DNA of 64,000 nucleotides from CAVPUA01 sp963828015 (GTDB lineage: Bacteria; Actinomycetota; Actinomycetes; Mycobacteriales; Jatrophihabitantaceae): contig CAWHCD010000004.1 of assembly GCA_963828015.1 (NCBI GenBank), forward strand, positions 186,001-250,000, in the 5' to 3' direction. Below the pieces are notes generated by a model, which was not told the DNA's origin, ran no database searches, and saw only the letters and a list, made by a program, of their open reading frames with translations. Shown here in pieces: positions 54,130 to 63,099 of the stretch. Made by a program: the position numbers and the translations under genes. Position 1 is the first letter of the stretch, and every line of letters begins with the position of its first letter.

Positions 54130-54130
54130 G

Positions 54131-54195
54131 TCTATAAGACTAGTCGAGAATTGACGACCCGTCCAATCGCGATCTCCGATAGTTACCCTATAGGG
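54131..54195 (+). promoter_or_regulatory. Promoter/operator region of the cupin gene with CTAT motifs
   Basis: TTGACG at 54151-54156 is a good -35. Candidate repressor sites follow: ATAGTTACCCTAT (54179-54191) and the palindrome CCCTATAGGG (54186-54195), which touches the ATG. A related CTATAAGACTAG lies at 54132-54143, near the start of the divergent leader peptide. A further CTAT-N7-ATAG stands ahead of the Rrf2 gene. They may be Rrf2 operators shared by the divergent units. Confidence 0.4.
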
Positions 54196-54681
54196 ATGAA
54201 AGCCCCAGCGTCCGACGACGGGTTCCACCGCGCGCTCTATCAAGTCGGCCCCGCGTCCCTGTCCGATCGCACCGCGCAGACGCCCGGGATGCGGCGCCTG
54301 GAGGCCATCTCCGGGTTCACGGTCGGTTCGGTCGGACTCTGGATGGGCCAGACCCACGTCGCCCCGGCCACCGTTTCGGGCAACCACCACCACGGCAGCA
54401 CCGAGACCGGGATCTACGTGGTCAGCGGGCACCCGGAGTTCGTGTTTCTCGACGAGTCCACCGACGAGCCGACCGAGACCCGGCTGCGCACCAGCCCGGG
54501 TGACTACGTCTACGTTCCCGCCTGGGTGCCGCACCGCGAGGAGAACCCGGACCCGGATCAGGAGGCGGTGGTCGTCCTCGCCCGCACGACGCAGGACAGC
54601 GTGGTCGTGAACGTGGCCGACCTGCGCTGGGTCGGCCCGATCGGGCACGGGCGCGTGTCCGATGGACCCTCGCTTCCCTAG
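54196..54681 (+). CDS. Cupin-domain protein
   Basis: 161 residues from ATG 54196. The metal motif SGNHHHGSTETGIYVVSG (H-x-H with Glu) at about residues 59-76 and the second motif PGDYVYVPAWVPHREEN complete a single cupin. Likely a small metal-dependent oxygenase, isomerase or sensor. Transcribed with the Rrf2 regulator gene 50 bases downstream and divergently from the sulfur-type operon. Confidence 0.87.
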   Translation: MKAPASDDGFHRALYQVGPASLSDRTAQTPGMRRLEAISGFTVGSVGLWMGQTHVAPATVSGNHHHGSTETGIYVVSGHPEFVFLDESTDEPTETRLRTSPGDYVYVPAWVPHREENPDPDQEAVVVLARTTQDSVVVNVADLRWVGPIGHGRVSDGPSLP

Positions 54682-54686
54682 TAGTT

Positions 54687-54701
54687 CTATGGGCTAGATA
54701 G
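54687..54701 (+). promoter_or_regulatory. CTAT-N7-ATAG inverted repeat before the Rrf2 gene
   Basis: CTATGGGCTAGATAG lies directly in front of a -10-like TAGTAT, 30 bases from the Rrf2 start. Position and symmetry suit autoregulation by the Rrf2 protein. Confidence 0.35.
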
Positions 54702-54732
54702 TATTGCTCTCGACACCGCTCCAGGAAGGGTC

Positions 54733-55176
54733 GTGAGTCCGATGCGTATCTCCGCGAAATCCGACTACGCACTGCGCGCGCTCATCGAGTTGGCCGGGCA
54801 CGACCACCAAGCCACGGTCGAGGAATTGGCGACTGCCCAAGGCATCCCGGCCCGCTACCTGCAGTCGATCCTGACCAGCCTCAAGCAGCACGGCGTCCTG
54901 GCGCACGCGCGCCACGGAGACTCCGGCTACTACTTCGCCCGCGAGCCTTCGGAGGTCACGGTGGCCGACGTCGTGGTGGCGATGGACGGCCCGCTGGTCA
55001 CCGTCCGCGGCGAGACGCCGAGCAGCGTGACCTACTCCGGATCGGCGATTGCCCTGCGGCAGGTCTGGCTGGACGCCGAGGTCAAGCTGCGCGCCGTTCT
55101 GGAGACTGTGACCGTGGGCAGCCTGGTCGACAACCAGCGGCCCGCCGCGTGGCTGCCGGCCGCGATCGACGGTTAG
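54733..55176 (+). CDS. Rrf2-family transcriptional regulator
   Basis: 147 residues from GTG 54733 (GGAAGG ahead); ATG 54742 gives the classical MRISAKSDYALRALIELAG start. Winged helix: TVEELATAQGIPARYLQSIL and LKQHGVLAHARHGDSGYYFA. No Cys is present, so it is not an Fe-S sensor of the IscR/NsrR kind but resembles CymR/Rrf2 members; CymR controls cysteine metabolism in Firmicutes. The neighbourhood makes a sulfur-status or substrate-sensing role likely (inference). Confidence 0.9.
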   Translation: MSPMRISAKSDYALRALIELAGHDHQATVEELATAQGIPARYLQSILTSLKQHGVLAHARHGDSGYYFAREPSEVTVADVVVAMDGPLVTVRGETPSSVTYSGSAIALRQVWLDAEVKLRAVLETVTVGSLVDNQRPAAWLPAAIDG

Positions 55177-55185
55177 GCGTCTCCG

Positions 55186-56328
55186 TCAGGCCTGGCCCAG
55201 CATTTCGGCGCCGATCGGGCCGTAGGCGCCCCGGGCCGAGAGCTGGTAGTGCTGGGTGATGGCCCGGATGTCACGCAGCCGGCGCTGTAGCGGGCAGGAC
55301 TCGAACAATCCGGTGGTGCCGGACAGGTCGTAGCAGCCGCTCACCACGTCCGAACACATGCTGCCGACCCGGGACAGCTGGGCCCGACGGTTGGCCAGGA
55401 ACGCGTTGTCGATCACGCCGCCAACGCTGGCCTGATCGGTCCGGGCCATCTCGTGCAGCAAGGTGCGGGCGGTGTAGAGCGTGGTGATCTGCTGGCCGAG
55501 CAGGTACTGCATGACCGGGTCGCCGGCCAGCTTGCCGGTGGCGGTCGCGGGAACCTTGTCCTTGGCGATCTTGACGACGTCATCGATCGCCGCCGAAGCG
55601 ATGCCGATGCCGACCGCGGCGAACTCGAGACCGAAGCGAGCGGCCAGCGTGCGCTGGTCCAAGGGGTGCCTGGGCGTCGTCGGAATCTGGCCGAACGTGC
55701 CGGTCCACTCCTCGGGCACGTACAGGTCCCGCAGGACGATGTCGTTGCTGCCCGTGCCCTTGAGGCCACTGACGTACCAGGTGTCGAGGATCTCGACGTC
55801 GCTGGGCGAGACGACGGCCATCCGGCTCGACGGCGGGCCGCCCGCCGGATCCTCGAGCAGCGCGCCGACGACGATCAGGTCGGCGGTGGCGCTGCCACTG
55901 GCGAAGGACCAGGTGCCGTTGAAGCGGTAACCGTCGCCGTCGCGCACGGCCCGACCGGAGGGGTTGATGACGCCGGAATGCACGACGTTGGGGCCACTGG
56001 CGTAGATCTTGTCGTAGGTGGCCGGGGGCAGGTAGGCGTAGAAGCCGGCCCCTTCTGAGCCCACAGCACTGACCCAACCGACCGAGGCGTCGGCGCGCGC
56101 GATCTCTTCGATCACCGTGATCGCCTCATCGGGCCAGAGCTCGTCGCCGCCGTGCGAACGCGGGACGTAGCGGCGAAACACCCCGGCCGTACGCAGCGAA
56201 TCGATGATGTCGCGCGGCACCGAACGGGCCTGCTCGATCTCCTCCGTGCGCGCGGCAATGCCCGGCAGCAGCGCCTGCACGTTGCGCAGCGTCGCCGCGC
56301 CAGCCTCGGTCTTCGGTGTCTCGCTCAT
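55186..56328 (-). CDS. Acyl-CoA-dehydrogenase-fold flavin monooxygenase (HsaA/DszC-like)
   Basis: 380 residues, intact, AGGAGG before the ATG. Group D flavin monooxygenase pattern: RRYVPRSHGGDELWPDEAI, WSFASGSATADLIVVGALL, VSGLKGTGSNDIVLRDLYVP and the C-terminal GLFESCPLQRRLRDIRAITQ. Such enzymes hydroxylate aromatics or S-heterocycles with flavin from a reductase. Last gene of a minus-strand operon from 62.1 kb. Confidence 0.9.
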   Translation of the reverse strand: MSETPKTEAGAATLRNVQALLPGIAARTEEIEQARSVPRDIIDSLRTAGVFRRYVPRSHGGDELWPDEAITVIEEIARADASVGWVSAVGSEGAGFYAYLPPATYDKIYASGPNVVHSGVINPSGRAVRDGDGYRFNGTWSFASGSATADLIVVGALLEDPAGGPPSSRMAVVSPSDVEILDTWYVSGLKGTGSNDIVLRDLYVPEEWTGTFGQIPTTPRHPLDQRTLAARFGLEFAAVGIGIASAAIDDVVKIAKDKVPATATGKLAGDPVMQYLLGQQITTLYTARTLLHEMARTDQASVGGVIDNAFLANRRAQLSRVGSMCSDVVSGCYDLSGTTGLFESCPLQRRLRDIRAITQHYQLSARGAYGPIGAEMLGQA

Positions 56329-56362
56329 TGTGTCCTCCTGGTCGAGAGAGTGCCCACGGCGG

Positions 56363-56836
56363 CTAACTCCAGTCCGCGAGGCTCTGGACGGTGTGATAGA
56401 TGACGGCGTCCTCGGGCATCGGCTGACCGTGGTGGCCCATCAGCTGATCGAGGTAACGCTGATAGATCAGCCACCGCTCGCCGTCGTGGCGCAGCCGGTC
56501 GCGGAACATCACGTGCGAGGTGTTCATGAACCGCGGGTTGTCCTTCGGCGTCCACTTGACCAGCCCGTAGCACGTCGCCCAGATGCCGTTCTCGTCCTCA
56601 CCGGCCACGTGGTTGGCCGTCATGTGAAACGTCCATTCACACGTGTCGTGGAAGGGGATGAAATCGGCCAGCCAATCCTGCATCCCGTCATAGGACCGGT
56701 GGGGGTAGTAAGCCTGCACATCGGCAGTGAACTGCTCGGCGAAATAGGTCCAATTGCGCGAATCGATCGCCAACGCGTACGCGCTCTGCAACCGCTGCGC
56801 CTCAGCCGCGACCAGTGACAGTTCAGCCGGCTTCAT
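56363..56836 (-). CDS. SnoaL/NTF2-fold protein
   Basis: 157 residues, AGGGAG ahead of ATG 56836. NTF2-like cone fold with LQSAYALAIDSRNWTYFAEQF at the start and CEWTFHMTANHVAGEDENG and WLIYQRYLDQLMGHHGQPMP further on. SnoaL-type proteins act as dehydratases, cyclases or hydroxylases on polycyclic or steroid-like substrates. Related SnoaL genes lie in the plus-strand unit at 62.2-63.1 kb. Confidence 0.87.
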   Translation of the reverse strand: MKPAELSLVAAEAQRLQSAYALAIDSRNWTYFAEQFTADVQAYYPHRSYDGMQDWLADFIPFHDTCEWTFHMTANHVAGEDENGIWATCYGLVKWTPKDNPRFMNTSHVMFRDRLRHDGERWLIYQRYLDQLMGHHGQPMPEDAVIYHTVQSLADWS

Positions 56837-57792
56837 TCTCGCTCCCTAGGTGACAGTCGTTGGCGCCCTGGTTTGGGCGCGATCCTAGCCGGGGCCTGGA
56901 CGTAGTCTCGCGGCATGAAGCGGCGGCGAGATCCCCCAGCGCGCTCAGATGCGCATCCACTTCGACGACGCCGACCCGGATGGTGTTGACCGCCACGTGG
57001 GTGGCACCAGCAGCATGCCGCCATTGGCCCAGCTCCAGCAGAGCCGCGTCGGGTTCACCCCGAAAGCTGACCCGCCCCTCCAGCCCCAGCAGCTCGGGGT
57101 CGCGCCCGGCCGCACGGCGGCCGCATCGAGGCCCCGGCGCGGGCCGACTCCAGCTCGGGACCGGGTCCGACCTGCGGGAACCAGCCGACGGCCAGCCGGC
57201 CGATCCGCTCGGTAGGCGGGGCGACGAGTGCCGCCGAACCAGATCGGGATGGGCCGCTGCACCGGCGGCGGGCTGATGCCGGCGCCTGTGACCTGCTCGT
57301 ACCACGCCGTGGAAGTCACGCTCGCTCGGTCCACAGCCGCCGCAGCAGCGCGATCTGCTCCTCGCGCGCCGGCCCCGGTTCGTGAAGTCCTTGCCGAGCG
57401 CCTCGTACTCGACCGCGGTTCCAGCCGATGCCGACGCCGAGCCGGAAAAGGCCGCCGGTCAGCAGATCCAGCTCCGCGGCCTGCTTGGCCACCAGGACGG
57501 TCTGGCGCTGCGGCAGGATGATCACGCCGGTGACCAGCTCGAGGTCGGTGAGCGCGGCCAGATAGCCGAAGAAGACGAACGGCTCGCGGAACGTGGTGCG
57601 CACGTCGTAGGGGCGATGCCACGGCGCGTGGACGACCGGGTCGGCCCCGACGACGTGGTCGTAGATCAACACGTGCCGGTAGCCCAGCCGCTCGACCTCC
57701 GTCGCCCAGGTGCGGATCGCGCCGGTGTCGTGCCCGAGCTCGGTCTGTGGATAGACGACGCCGATGCGCAGGCCCAGGCGATCGAGACTCAC
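56823..57792 (-). pseudogene. LLM-class oxidoreductase (F420-type), frameshifted
   Basis: Start GTG 57792 (SLDRLGLRIGVVYPQTELGH), 11 bases after the ABC exporter stop. Intact until about 57400: VTGVIILPQRQTVLVAKQAA and GGLFRLGVGIGWNRG are typical of F420-dependent LLM enzymes. The remainder is spread over three frames (PIPIWFGGT, VAVNTIRVGVVEVDAHLSAL), with breaks near 57375, 57310, 57215 and 57140. The exact end is uncertain; the C-terminal motif ends near 56925. Confidence 0.8.
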
Positions 57793-57803
57793 GGTTGCCC
57801 CAA

Positions 57804-59613
57804 TCAGACGGAGGCGATGTGATGCCGGCGGTTCCACGCCTCGACCAGACCGGCATAAGGTCCGGACTCGACGACCAGAACGTGGTGCGGTCCGGACTGC
57901 ACTATTCTCCCGGCGTCGAACACGAGCACGCGATCGGCCGCCTCCGCGGTATTCATGCGGTGCGAGATCGAGATCGTGGTGGTGTTGGCTCAGCGCGGCC
58001 AGGGCGCGCGCACCGCGGCATCGGTGGCCGGATCGACCCCGGAGGTTGCCTCATCGAGCACCACCAGGTCCGGGTCGGCCACCGCAGTGCGGGCCAGGGC
58101 CACCAACTGCCGCTCGCCCACCGACAGCGGCTCGCCGCGCTGCCCGACGGGCGTTTCCAGGCCGTCGGCCAGCGTCGCGAGCCACGGGCCAAGAGCGAGC
58201 TTATCCAGCGTCCGTCGCAGGTCCTCATCGCTGGCACCCGGGGCGCCGGGCAGGATGTTGTCCCGGATGGACAGGGTCGAACAGAAACGGATCCTGCGGG
58301 ACGACCAGCACCCGCCGGGGAAGTTCGGCACCGGCAATCCGGTCCAGCCGGACGCCATTGAGCGTGATCGTTCCCGCCGACGGTTCCAGGCGACGGGTCA
58401 ACAGCTTGGCAAACGTGGACTTCCCGGATCCGGTCCGGCCGACGACGGCGATGTGCTCACCGGGCTCGACATTCAGGCAGATGTCATGCAGCACCACCGG
58501 CCCCGTCGCATAGCGCGCAGCGACATGCTCCAGCCGCAGGCCGATCGGGCCGGGCGCAGCGGAGCCGGATCGGTGACGTCGGCGGCGGGGCGGTCGCCAG
58601 CTCCACGGCGCGCCGCCGCCCGGTGAGCGCGTTCTGCGCCTCGCCGAGGCTCTGCACCAGGAACTGCAGTGGACGCACGAAGAACGTCACCAGGAACACC
58701 ATCGCCACGACCTGCCCCGCGCTCAGGCGTAGGTGCGCAGGGTCGCCGACGCTGGCCCACCACACGCCCCCCAGCAGCACTGTCACGGTCATGGTGGAGA
58801 TCGCCAGCTCCGCCCACGGCGGTATTCGCGTTCAACGGGACAAGCGTGCGCAGCAGGCTGTCGCGGGCGCGGTCGACCGCCCCGTCGACTCGTTGCCGGG
58901 TCAGGGCTCGCGTGCCGTGGTCCGCACGACCGGCAACCCGGTAACGGCCTGGGCGATCGTGCTCTGCAGGTGCGAGAGGTCACGTCGGGCCTGGTCATAG
59001 CGACGCGCGATGACGGCCTGGATCAGCAGCATCCCGGCCAGCAGCACGGCCGCGAGCACGAGCACCGCCACCGTCAACGGCCAGCTGTAGGCGAACATGA
59101 CCGCGAGCGCGATGACCAGCTGCGCGCCGTTGGTGAGGAACTGGATCCCGCCACCCTGCAGGAAGGTCGTCACCTGATCGACATCGCTGGTCAGCCGGGC
59201 GATCAGGTCGGCGCTCGGCACCCGATCCACCGTCGCCGCGGCCATCTCGTGGACCTGGCGCAGGCCGGCCCGGCGCAGTTGGGCCAGCGCCGTTTCGATG
59301 CGCAGCTGGACCCGGCGGTTCAGCAGCACCGAGGCCACCCCGGCGAACAGCACCGAGACCGAGGCGATCCAGACGGCCGCGGTCACCGCCGAGGGAATCA
59401 CGCCGGCATCGATCGCGCGCTGAACCGTCATCGGCGCGACGATGCGACCGGCACCGGCGACGAGGGCCAGCCCGAGGGTGAGCAGCCACCCCCGCCGCAG
59501 CTGCGGCGACACCTGCACGGCCAGGGCCGGGCGCGCCGCACCCCGAGCCCGGACAGGCTGGGCAGGGCCGGCCCAGGACGAGGCCGCTCAGGATGCGGCC
59601 GCTCAGGAGGCAT
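57804..59613 (-). pseudogene. ABC exporter half-transporter (membrane + NBD), frameshifted
   Basis: Frame-corrected about 600 residues. Membrane part: LRRGWLLTLGLALVAGAGRI, FAYSWPLTVAVLVLAAVLLA. NBD: Walker A GRTGSGKSTFAK, the deviant signature LSVGERQLVALAR (LSVGE instead of LSGGQ), Walker B LVVLDEATSGVDP, end WNRRHHIASV. Breaks near 59530, 58840, 58600, 58280 and 57985. It overlaps the partner gene and would form a heterodimer with it, the LSVGE site belonging to the degenerate half. Confidence 0.82.
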
Positions 59614-59657
59614 AGTCGCGCTCATCGACGTCCACTTCCCCGAACTCGTCCGAGTGG

Positions 59658-61430
59658 TCATACGCCGTGACGATGCGCCGGTACTCCTCGTACTGCAGAA
59701 AGCTGTGCGTGCGTGCCCCGCGCGGCGATCTCTCCCGCCTGCAGTAGCAGGATCTGAGCGGCCAGGTGGGCAGCGCGGGGCCGGTTGGACGCCATGAGCG
59801 TCGGGCCGCAGGAGCGCACCAGGTTGACCAGATCGGCCAGCAACTCCGCCTCGACCCGCGGATCGAGCGCAGAGGTGGCGTCATCGAGCACGAGCAGCCG
59901 CGGTCGGCGGACCAAGGCCCGGGCCACGCAGATCCGCTGCCGCTGGCCGCCCGAGAGCGTCGCCCCGCGCTCGCCGATCACCGTGTCCAGGCCCTCGGGC
60001 AGGTCGCGGACGATCTCCTCCGCACAGGCCAAGCGCAGCGCCGCCCACAGTTCGGCGTCGGCATAGTCGCGGCCACCCTCCGGCGGGCCGGCCAACACGA
60101 GATTGTCGCGAATCGACTGCGCGAACAGGAACGGATGCTGCGACACCACGCCGATATGCCGCGGGCCATCGTCGGCCCGAAGATCGCGAGCATCGGTGGC
60201 GTCGAAGCAGACCCGTCCCGCGCTGGGATGTTCCTGTCCGGTGACCAGATCCAGCAGTGTCGTCTTGCCTGCCCCGACCGCGCCGACGACGACCGTGATG
60301 GTGCCGGGCTCGAGCACCAGATCTATCCCACCGAGCAACGTCCGCCCGGCCCGCTGCACGGCGACGTCGCGAAGTTCGACCCGCAGTGCCGCGCCGTCCG
60401 GGGCCAGCTCGGCCGACCCGACCACCACGGTGGGCTGGGCATCGAACACCTCGTTGAGACGTTCGCGTCCGGCCTCGGCCATCGGCAACAGGGAGAGGAA
60501 TCGACTGATCACGCTGAGCGGAATGGAGATCGTGATCAACAGATAGATCACGCCGACCAGGGCGCCGACGCTGAGGCTGCCGTGCTCGACCCGCGGAGCG
60601 CCCACGGCCAGCACCACGAGCACCGCGACCGTCGGCAGCAGTTCGAGCAACGGGTCGAACACCGAGCTGGTCGCCGCCATGCGCAGGTCGGCGTGGCGCA
60701 ACCGCTCGACGGCCGGGCGCAGACGCTGATCCTCGGCGTCGGCCAGCCCGAGGCTGCGTACGACCGGACCGCCCTCGATCGATTCGTGCACGATCGCCCC
60801 GAGCGCCCCGCGGGCGGCCTGCCCCTCGCGCGCCCGGGGTCCCAGCTGCCGGCGATACACGACGTTGAGTCCGAACACCCCCACGACCAGGGCCAAGCCG
60901 ACCAGTCCGAGGACCGCATCGTGCAGGAAGAGATCGGCCATCGCGAGCAGGAGCATGAACACCATGCCGGCGGCGAAATACGCGTACTGCATCGGTAACC
61001 AGAGTGCGTCGACGTCGGTCATGGCGTGGGCGAGCAGTCGTCCCGGTGAGCGCGAGCGGTGCCAGTCGGCGTCGAGTTCGAGGTAGTGGTGCACCAGCGC
61101 GCGGCGGGTATCGGCCTGCGCCCGGAACTGCACCTGGCCGGTGGCGAGCCCACGCAGAAAGATCGTGCTCCAGCGCAGCGCGGAGATGCCCATGATCAGC
61201 CCGGCGCTGATCCACCACGCACTCGTCGGCGCCGAACCGTCGGTCAGGGCCGGGACGACCAGGTGGTCGGTGGCCCAGCCGATCGCGATCGAGCCGATCA
61301 CCATGGTGGCTCCGTTGATCAGCCCGCTCACGGTCGCGAGGGTGGCCGCTCCGCGGTTGGCCCGAGCGCCGGCCAGCTGCACGAAGAACGCCGACCGGCC
61401 AAGGGCGGCTCGGCCTGATCGCCGGCTCAC
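59658..61430 (-). CDS. ABC exporter half-transporter, partner subunit
   Basis: 590 residues as read, with a likely one-base slip near 59718; the corrected frame ends at 59603 (FLQYEEYRRIVTAYDHSDEF, final DERDYAS). Six helices in residues 20-320. NBD with Walker A GAVGAGKTT, canonical signature ATLSGGQRQRICVARALVRR, Walker B LLVLDDATSALDP. The Asp-Asp after Walker B, where Glu is usual, fits a degenerate-site heterodimer. ATGA overlap with the nitroreductase gene. Exports an unknown lipid, drug or pathway product. Confidence 0.9.
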   Translation of the reverse strand: MSRRSGRAALGRSAFFVQLAGARANRGAATLATVSGLINGATMVIGSIAIGWATDHLVVPALTDGSAPTSAWWISAGLIMGISALRWSTIFLRGLATGQVQFRAQADTRRALVHHYLELDADWHRSRSPGRLLAHAMTDVDALWLPMQYAYFAAGMVFMLLLAMADLFLHDAVLGLVGLALVVGVFGLNVVYRRQLGPRAREGQAARGALGAIVHESIEGGPVVRSLGLADAEDQRLRPAVERLRHADLRMAATSSVFDPLLELLPTVAVLVVLAVGAPRVEHGSLSVGALVGVIYLLITISIPLSVISRFLSLLPMAEAGRERLNEVFDAQPTVVVGSAELAPDGAALRVELRDVAVQRAGRTLLGGIDLVLEPGTITVVVGAVGAGKTTLLDLVTGQEHPSAGRVCFDATDARDLRADDGPRHIGVVSQHPFLFAQSIRDNLVLAGPPEGGRDYADAELWAALRLACAEEIVRDLPEGLDTVIGERGATLSGGQRQRICVARALVRRPRLLVLDDATSALDPRVEAELLADLVNLVRSCGPTLMASNRPRAAHLAAQILLLQAGEIAARGTHAQLSAVRGVPAHRHGV

Positions 61431-62089
61431 CAGCCGTTGACGTGCACGACGGCATCGAGGTCGGCCCGCGGACCGGGCTTGAAGTCGGTGCCCTTGGTGT
61501 AGGCGATCGGCAGGAGCACCCCTTGCCGGACGTCGTCCGGGATGCCGAGCACCTCGGCCACCTCGCGTTCATAGCGCAGGTGCAGGGTCGTCCAGGTCGT
61601 CCCCAGCCCGCGCGCCCGCAGCGCCAGCGCCAGACTCCAGGCCGCGGGAAGCAACGAACCCCACTGACCGGCCTGGTTGCCCTGCGGCAGACCGGTGTCG
61701 CGGACCGAGATCGCGCCGATCACCAGTACCGGCACCTCGGCCATCACCTCACGCAGGTAGTCCGAGCTGGAAGCGATCCGGGCTTGCGCCGGGTCGCTCG
61801 GCGCACCGCTCGCCTCGCGGTAGGCCAGGTGGGAACGGCGATACCACGCGGCCACCTGAGCCTTGAGCCCCGGATCGGTCACGATGATCCAGTGCCAGGT
61901 CTGCCGGTTTCCGCCCGACGGGGCCTGCAGCGCCACCTCCAGCGCTTCGCGGATGACCTCGAGCGGCACCGGACGATCCAGGTCCAACCGCTTGCGGACG
62001 GCGCGGGTCGTGCTCAGCAGCTCGTCGGGATCGAGCGGCAGCAGGTCGGTCACGTCAAGACATCCGTTCTCATCAGTCGTCAGGCTCAC
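61427..62089 (-). CDS. Nitroreductase-family FMN oxidoreductase
   Basis: 220 residues, GTG start. Family pattern: TTRAVRKRLDLDRPVPLEVI, LQAPSGGNRQTWHWIIVTD (FMN-binding), LGTTWTTLHLRYEREVAEVLG and the nicotinamide-side tail. Reduces nitro groups, quinones or enones with NAD(P)H, or makes free reduced flavin. First gene of the operon ending at 55186, divergent from the SnoaL pair. Confidence 0.92.
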   Translation of the reverse strand: MSLTTDENGCLDVTDLLPLDPDELLSTTRAVRKRLDLDRPVPLEVIREALEVALQAPSGGNRQTWHWIIVTDPGLKAQVAAWYRRSHLAYREASGAPSDPAQARIASSSDYLREVMAEVPVLVIGAISVRDTGLPQGNQAGQWGSLLPAAWSLALALRARGLGTTWTTLHLRYEREVAEVLGIPDDVRQGVLLPIAYTKGTDFKPGPRADLDAVVHVNGW

Positions 62090-62114
62090 ACGGGAACCAG
62101 CCCTTGATCTATCT

Positions 62115-62130
62115 TATTCCGACAGGAATA
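62115..62130. promoter_or_regulatory. Palindromic operator between divergent operons
   Basis: TATTCC-GACA-GGAATA is a perfect 6-bp inverted repeat with a 4-base spacer. It stands midway in the 73-base space between the nitroreductase and SnoaL starts, well placed to control both directions. The regulator is not encoded nearby unless it is the Rrf2 protein at 54.7 kb. Confidence 0.55.
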
Positions 62131-62162
62131 CCAGACAACGCGGGATGAAAGGCAGTCCGACA

Positions 62163-62639
62163 ATGACCAACCATCCGAGCCAGCCCACCGCCGAGCAGAG
62201 GCTCGATCCCGACACCCGGTGGCAGGTCGAGCGAGGTGCTGTCGCGCTACGGCCACATTCTCGACAACGGCGAGTGGGGTTACCTCTCAACGGTGTTCGC
62301 CCTGGACGCCACCCTCGACGCGCAGTACGTGACCGCGCACGGGCTCGGGGAGATCGAGCAGTTCCTGCAGCCCTTCGATCGGTGGACGTCGCATCACACG
62401 CTGAACACCGCGACCCGCTATGTCGGTTCGAGCGGCGATGTCAGCGCCTGGAGCCGGTTTCTCCTCGTCGAGGCCAGCGGGCGCACCGCCAGCGGGGACT
62501 ACGTCGACCTGCTGCGTCAGGACCGAGGACGGCTGGCGCATCCAGTCCCGGCGGATCCGCCCACGCAATCGGCCGGATAGCCGCCCCCGATGGTGAACCC
62601 TGGCGCACCGAGTCCTTCGCCACCTGGCTGGCCGAATGA
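62163..62639 (+). pseudogene. SnoaL-like protein 1, frameshifted
   Basis: Start MTNHPSQPTAEQRLDPDTRW at ATG 62163; then in another frame LSRYGHILDNGEWGYLSTVF and WTSHHTLNTATRYVG; the end returns to the first frame with WRTESFATWLAE. Three single-base slips, near 62232, 62520 and 62570. Frame-corrected about 158 residues, an NTF2-fold enzyme. Its stop overlaps the next start as ATGA. Closely resembles the next gene, a tandem duplication. Confidence 0.78.
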
Positions 62640-63081
62640 GTCCGGTGGCCGGGGTCGACGCCGCGGAGATCCTCGAGCTACTGGCCCGCTACGCCCACGT
62701 CATCGACAACCGCGACTGGGCGCAGGCGGCCACCGTGTTCACCGCCGACGTCCGACTCGGACGGGACCCGGTCCTCTGTGCCGGCCTCGACCGCGTTCAG
62801 CGAGCTGCTCGGCACCGCCCCCGCGACGCACGGGCACAACACGACCGACGTCGTGCTCGACGCCCGCACCGACGGCACGATCCGGGCCTGGAGCAAGTTC
62901 TACATCGTGCGCGGTGACGGCACGGTGGGCAGCGGCGACTACCAGGACACGCTCGTGCGTACGGCCGACGGCTGGCGCATCGCCGAACGCGACGTCAGCC
63001 GCGGCAACCGGCTCGAGAGCGACCCCACCGGCGGGCGCGTCGACGCGCACCTTCAGCTTCGCCAGTTGGCTCGCCGGCTAG
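62636..63081 (+). pseudogene. SnoaL-like protein 2, frameshifted
   Basis: MSPVAGVDAAEILELLARYA, then DNRDWAQAATVFTADVRLG in frame one; SELLGTAPATHGHNTTDVVL and WRIAERDVSRGNRLES in frame two; the end FSFASWLAG in a third. Slips near 62780 and 63043. Both tandem genes end in SFA-[TS]-WLA, which supports this reconstruction. About 148 residues when corrected. Confidence 0.78.
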
Positions 63082-63099
63082 TCGACGTAATCTCGCGGC

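Noticed and set aside
53894..54154. Plus-strand ORF of 86 codons between the hydrolase and cupin genes
   Set aside because: No coding character; it is opposite the Cys leader peptide, which has a specific and repeated pattern.
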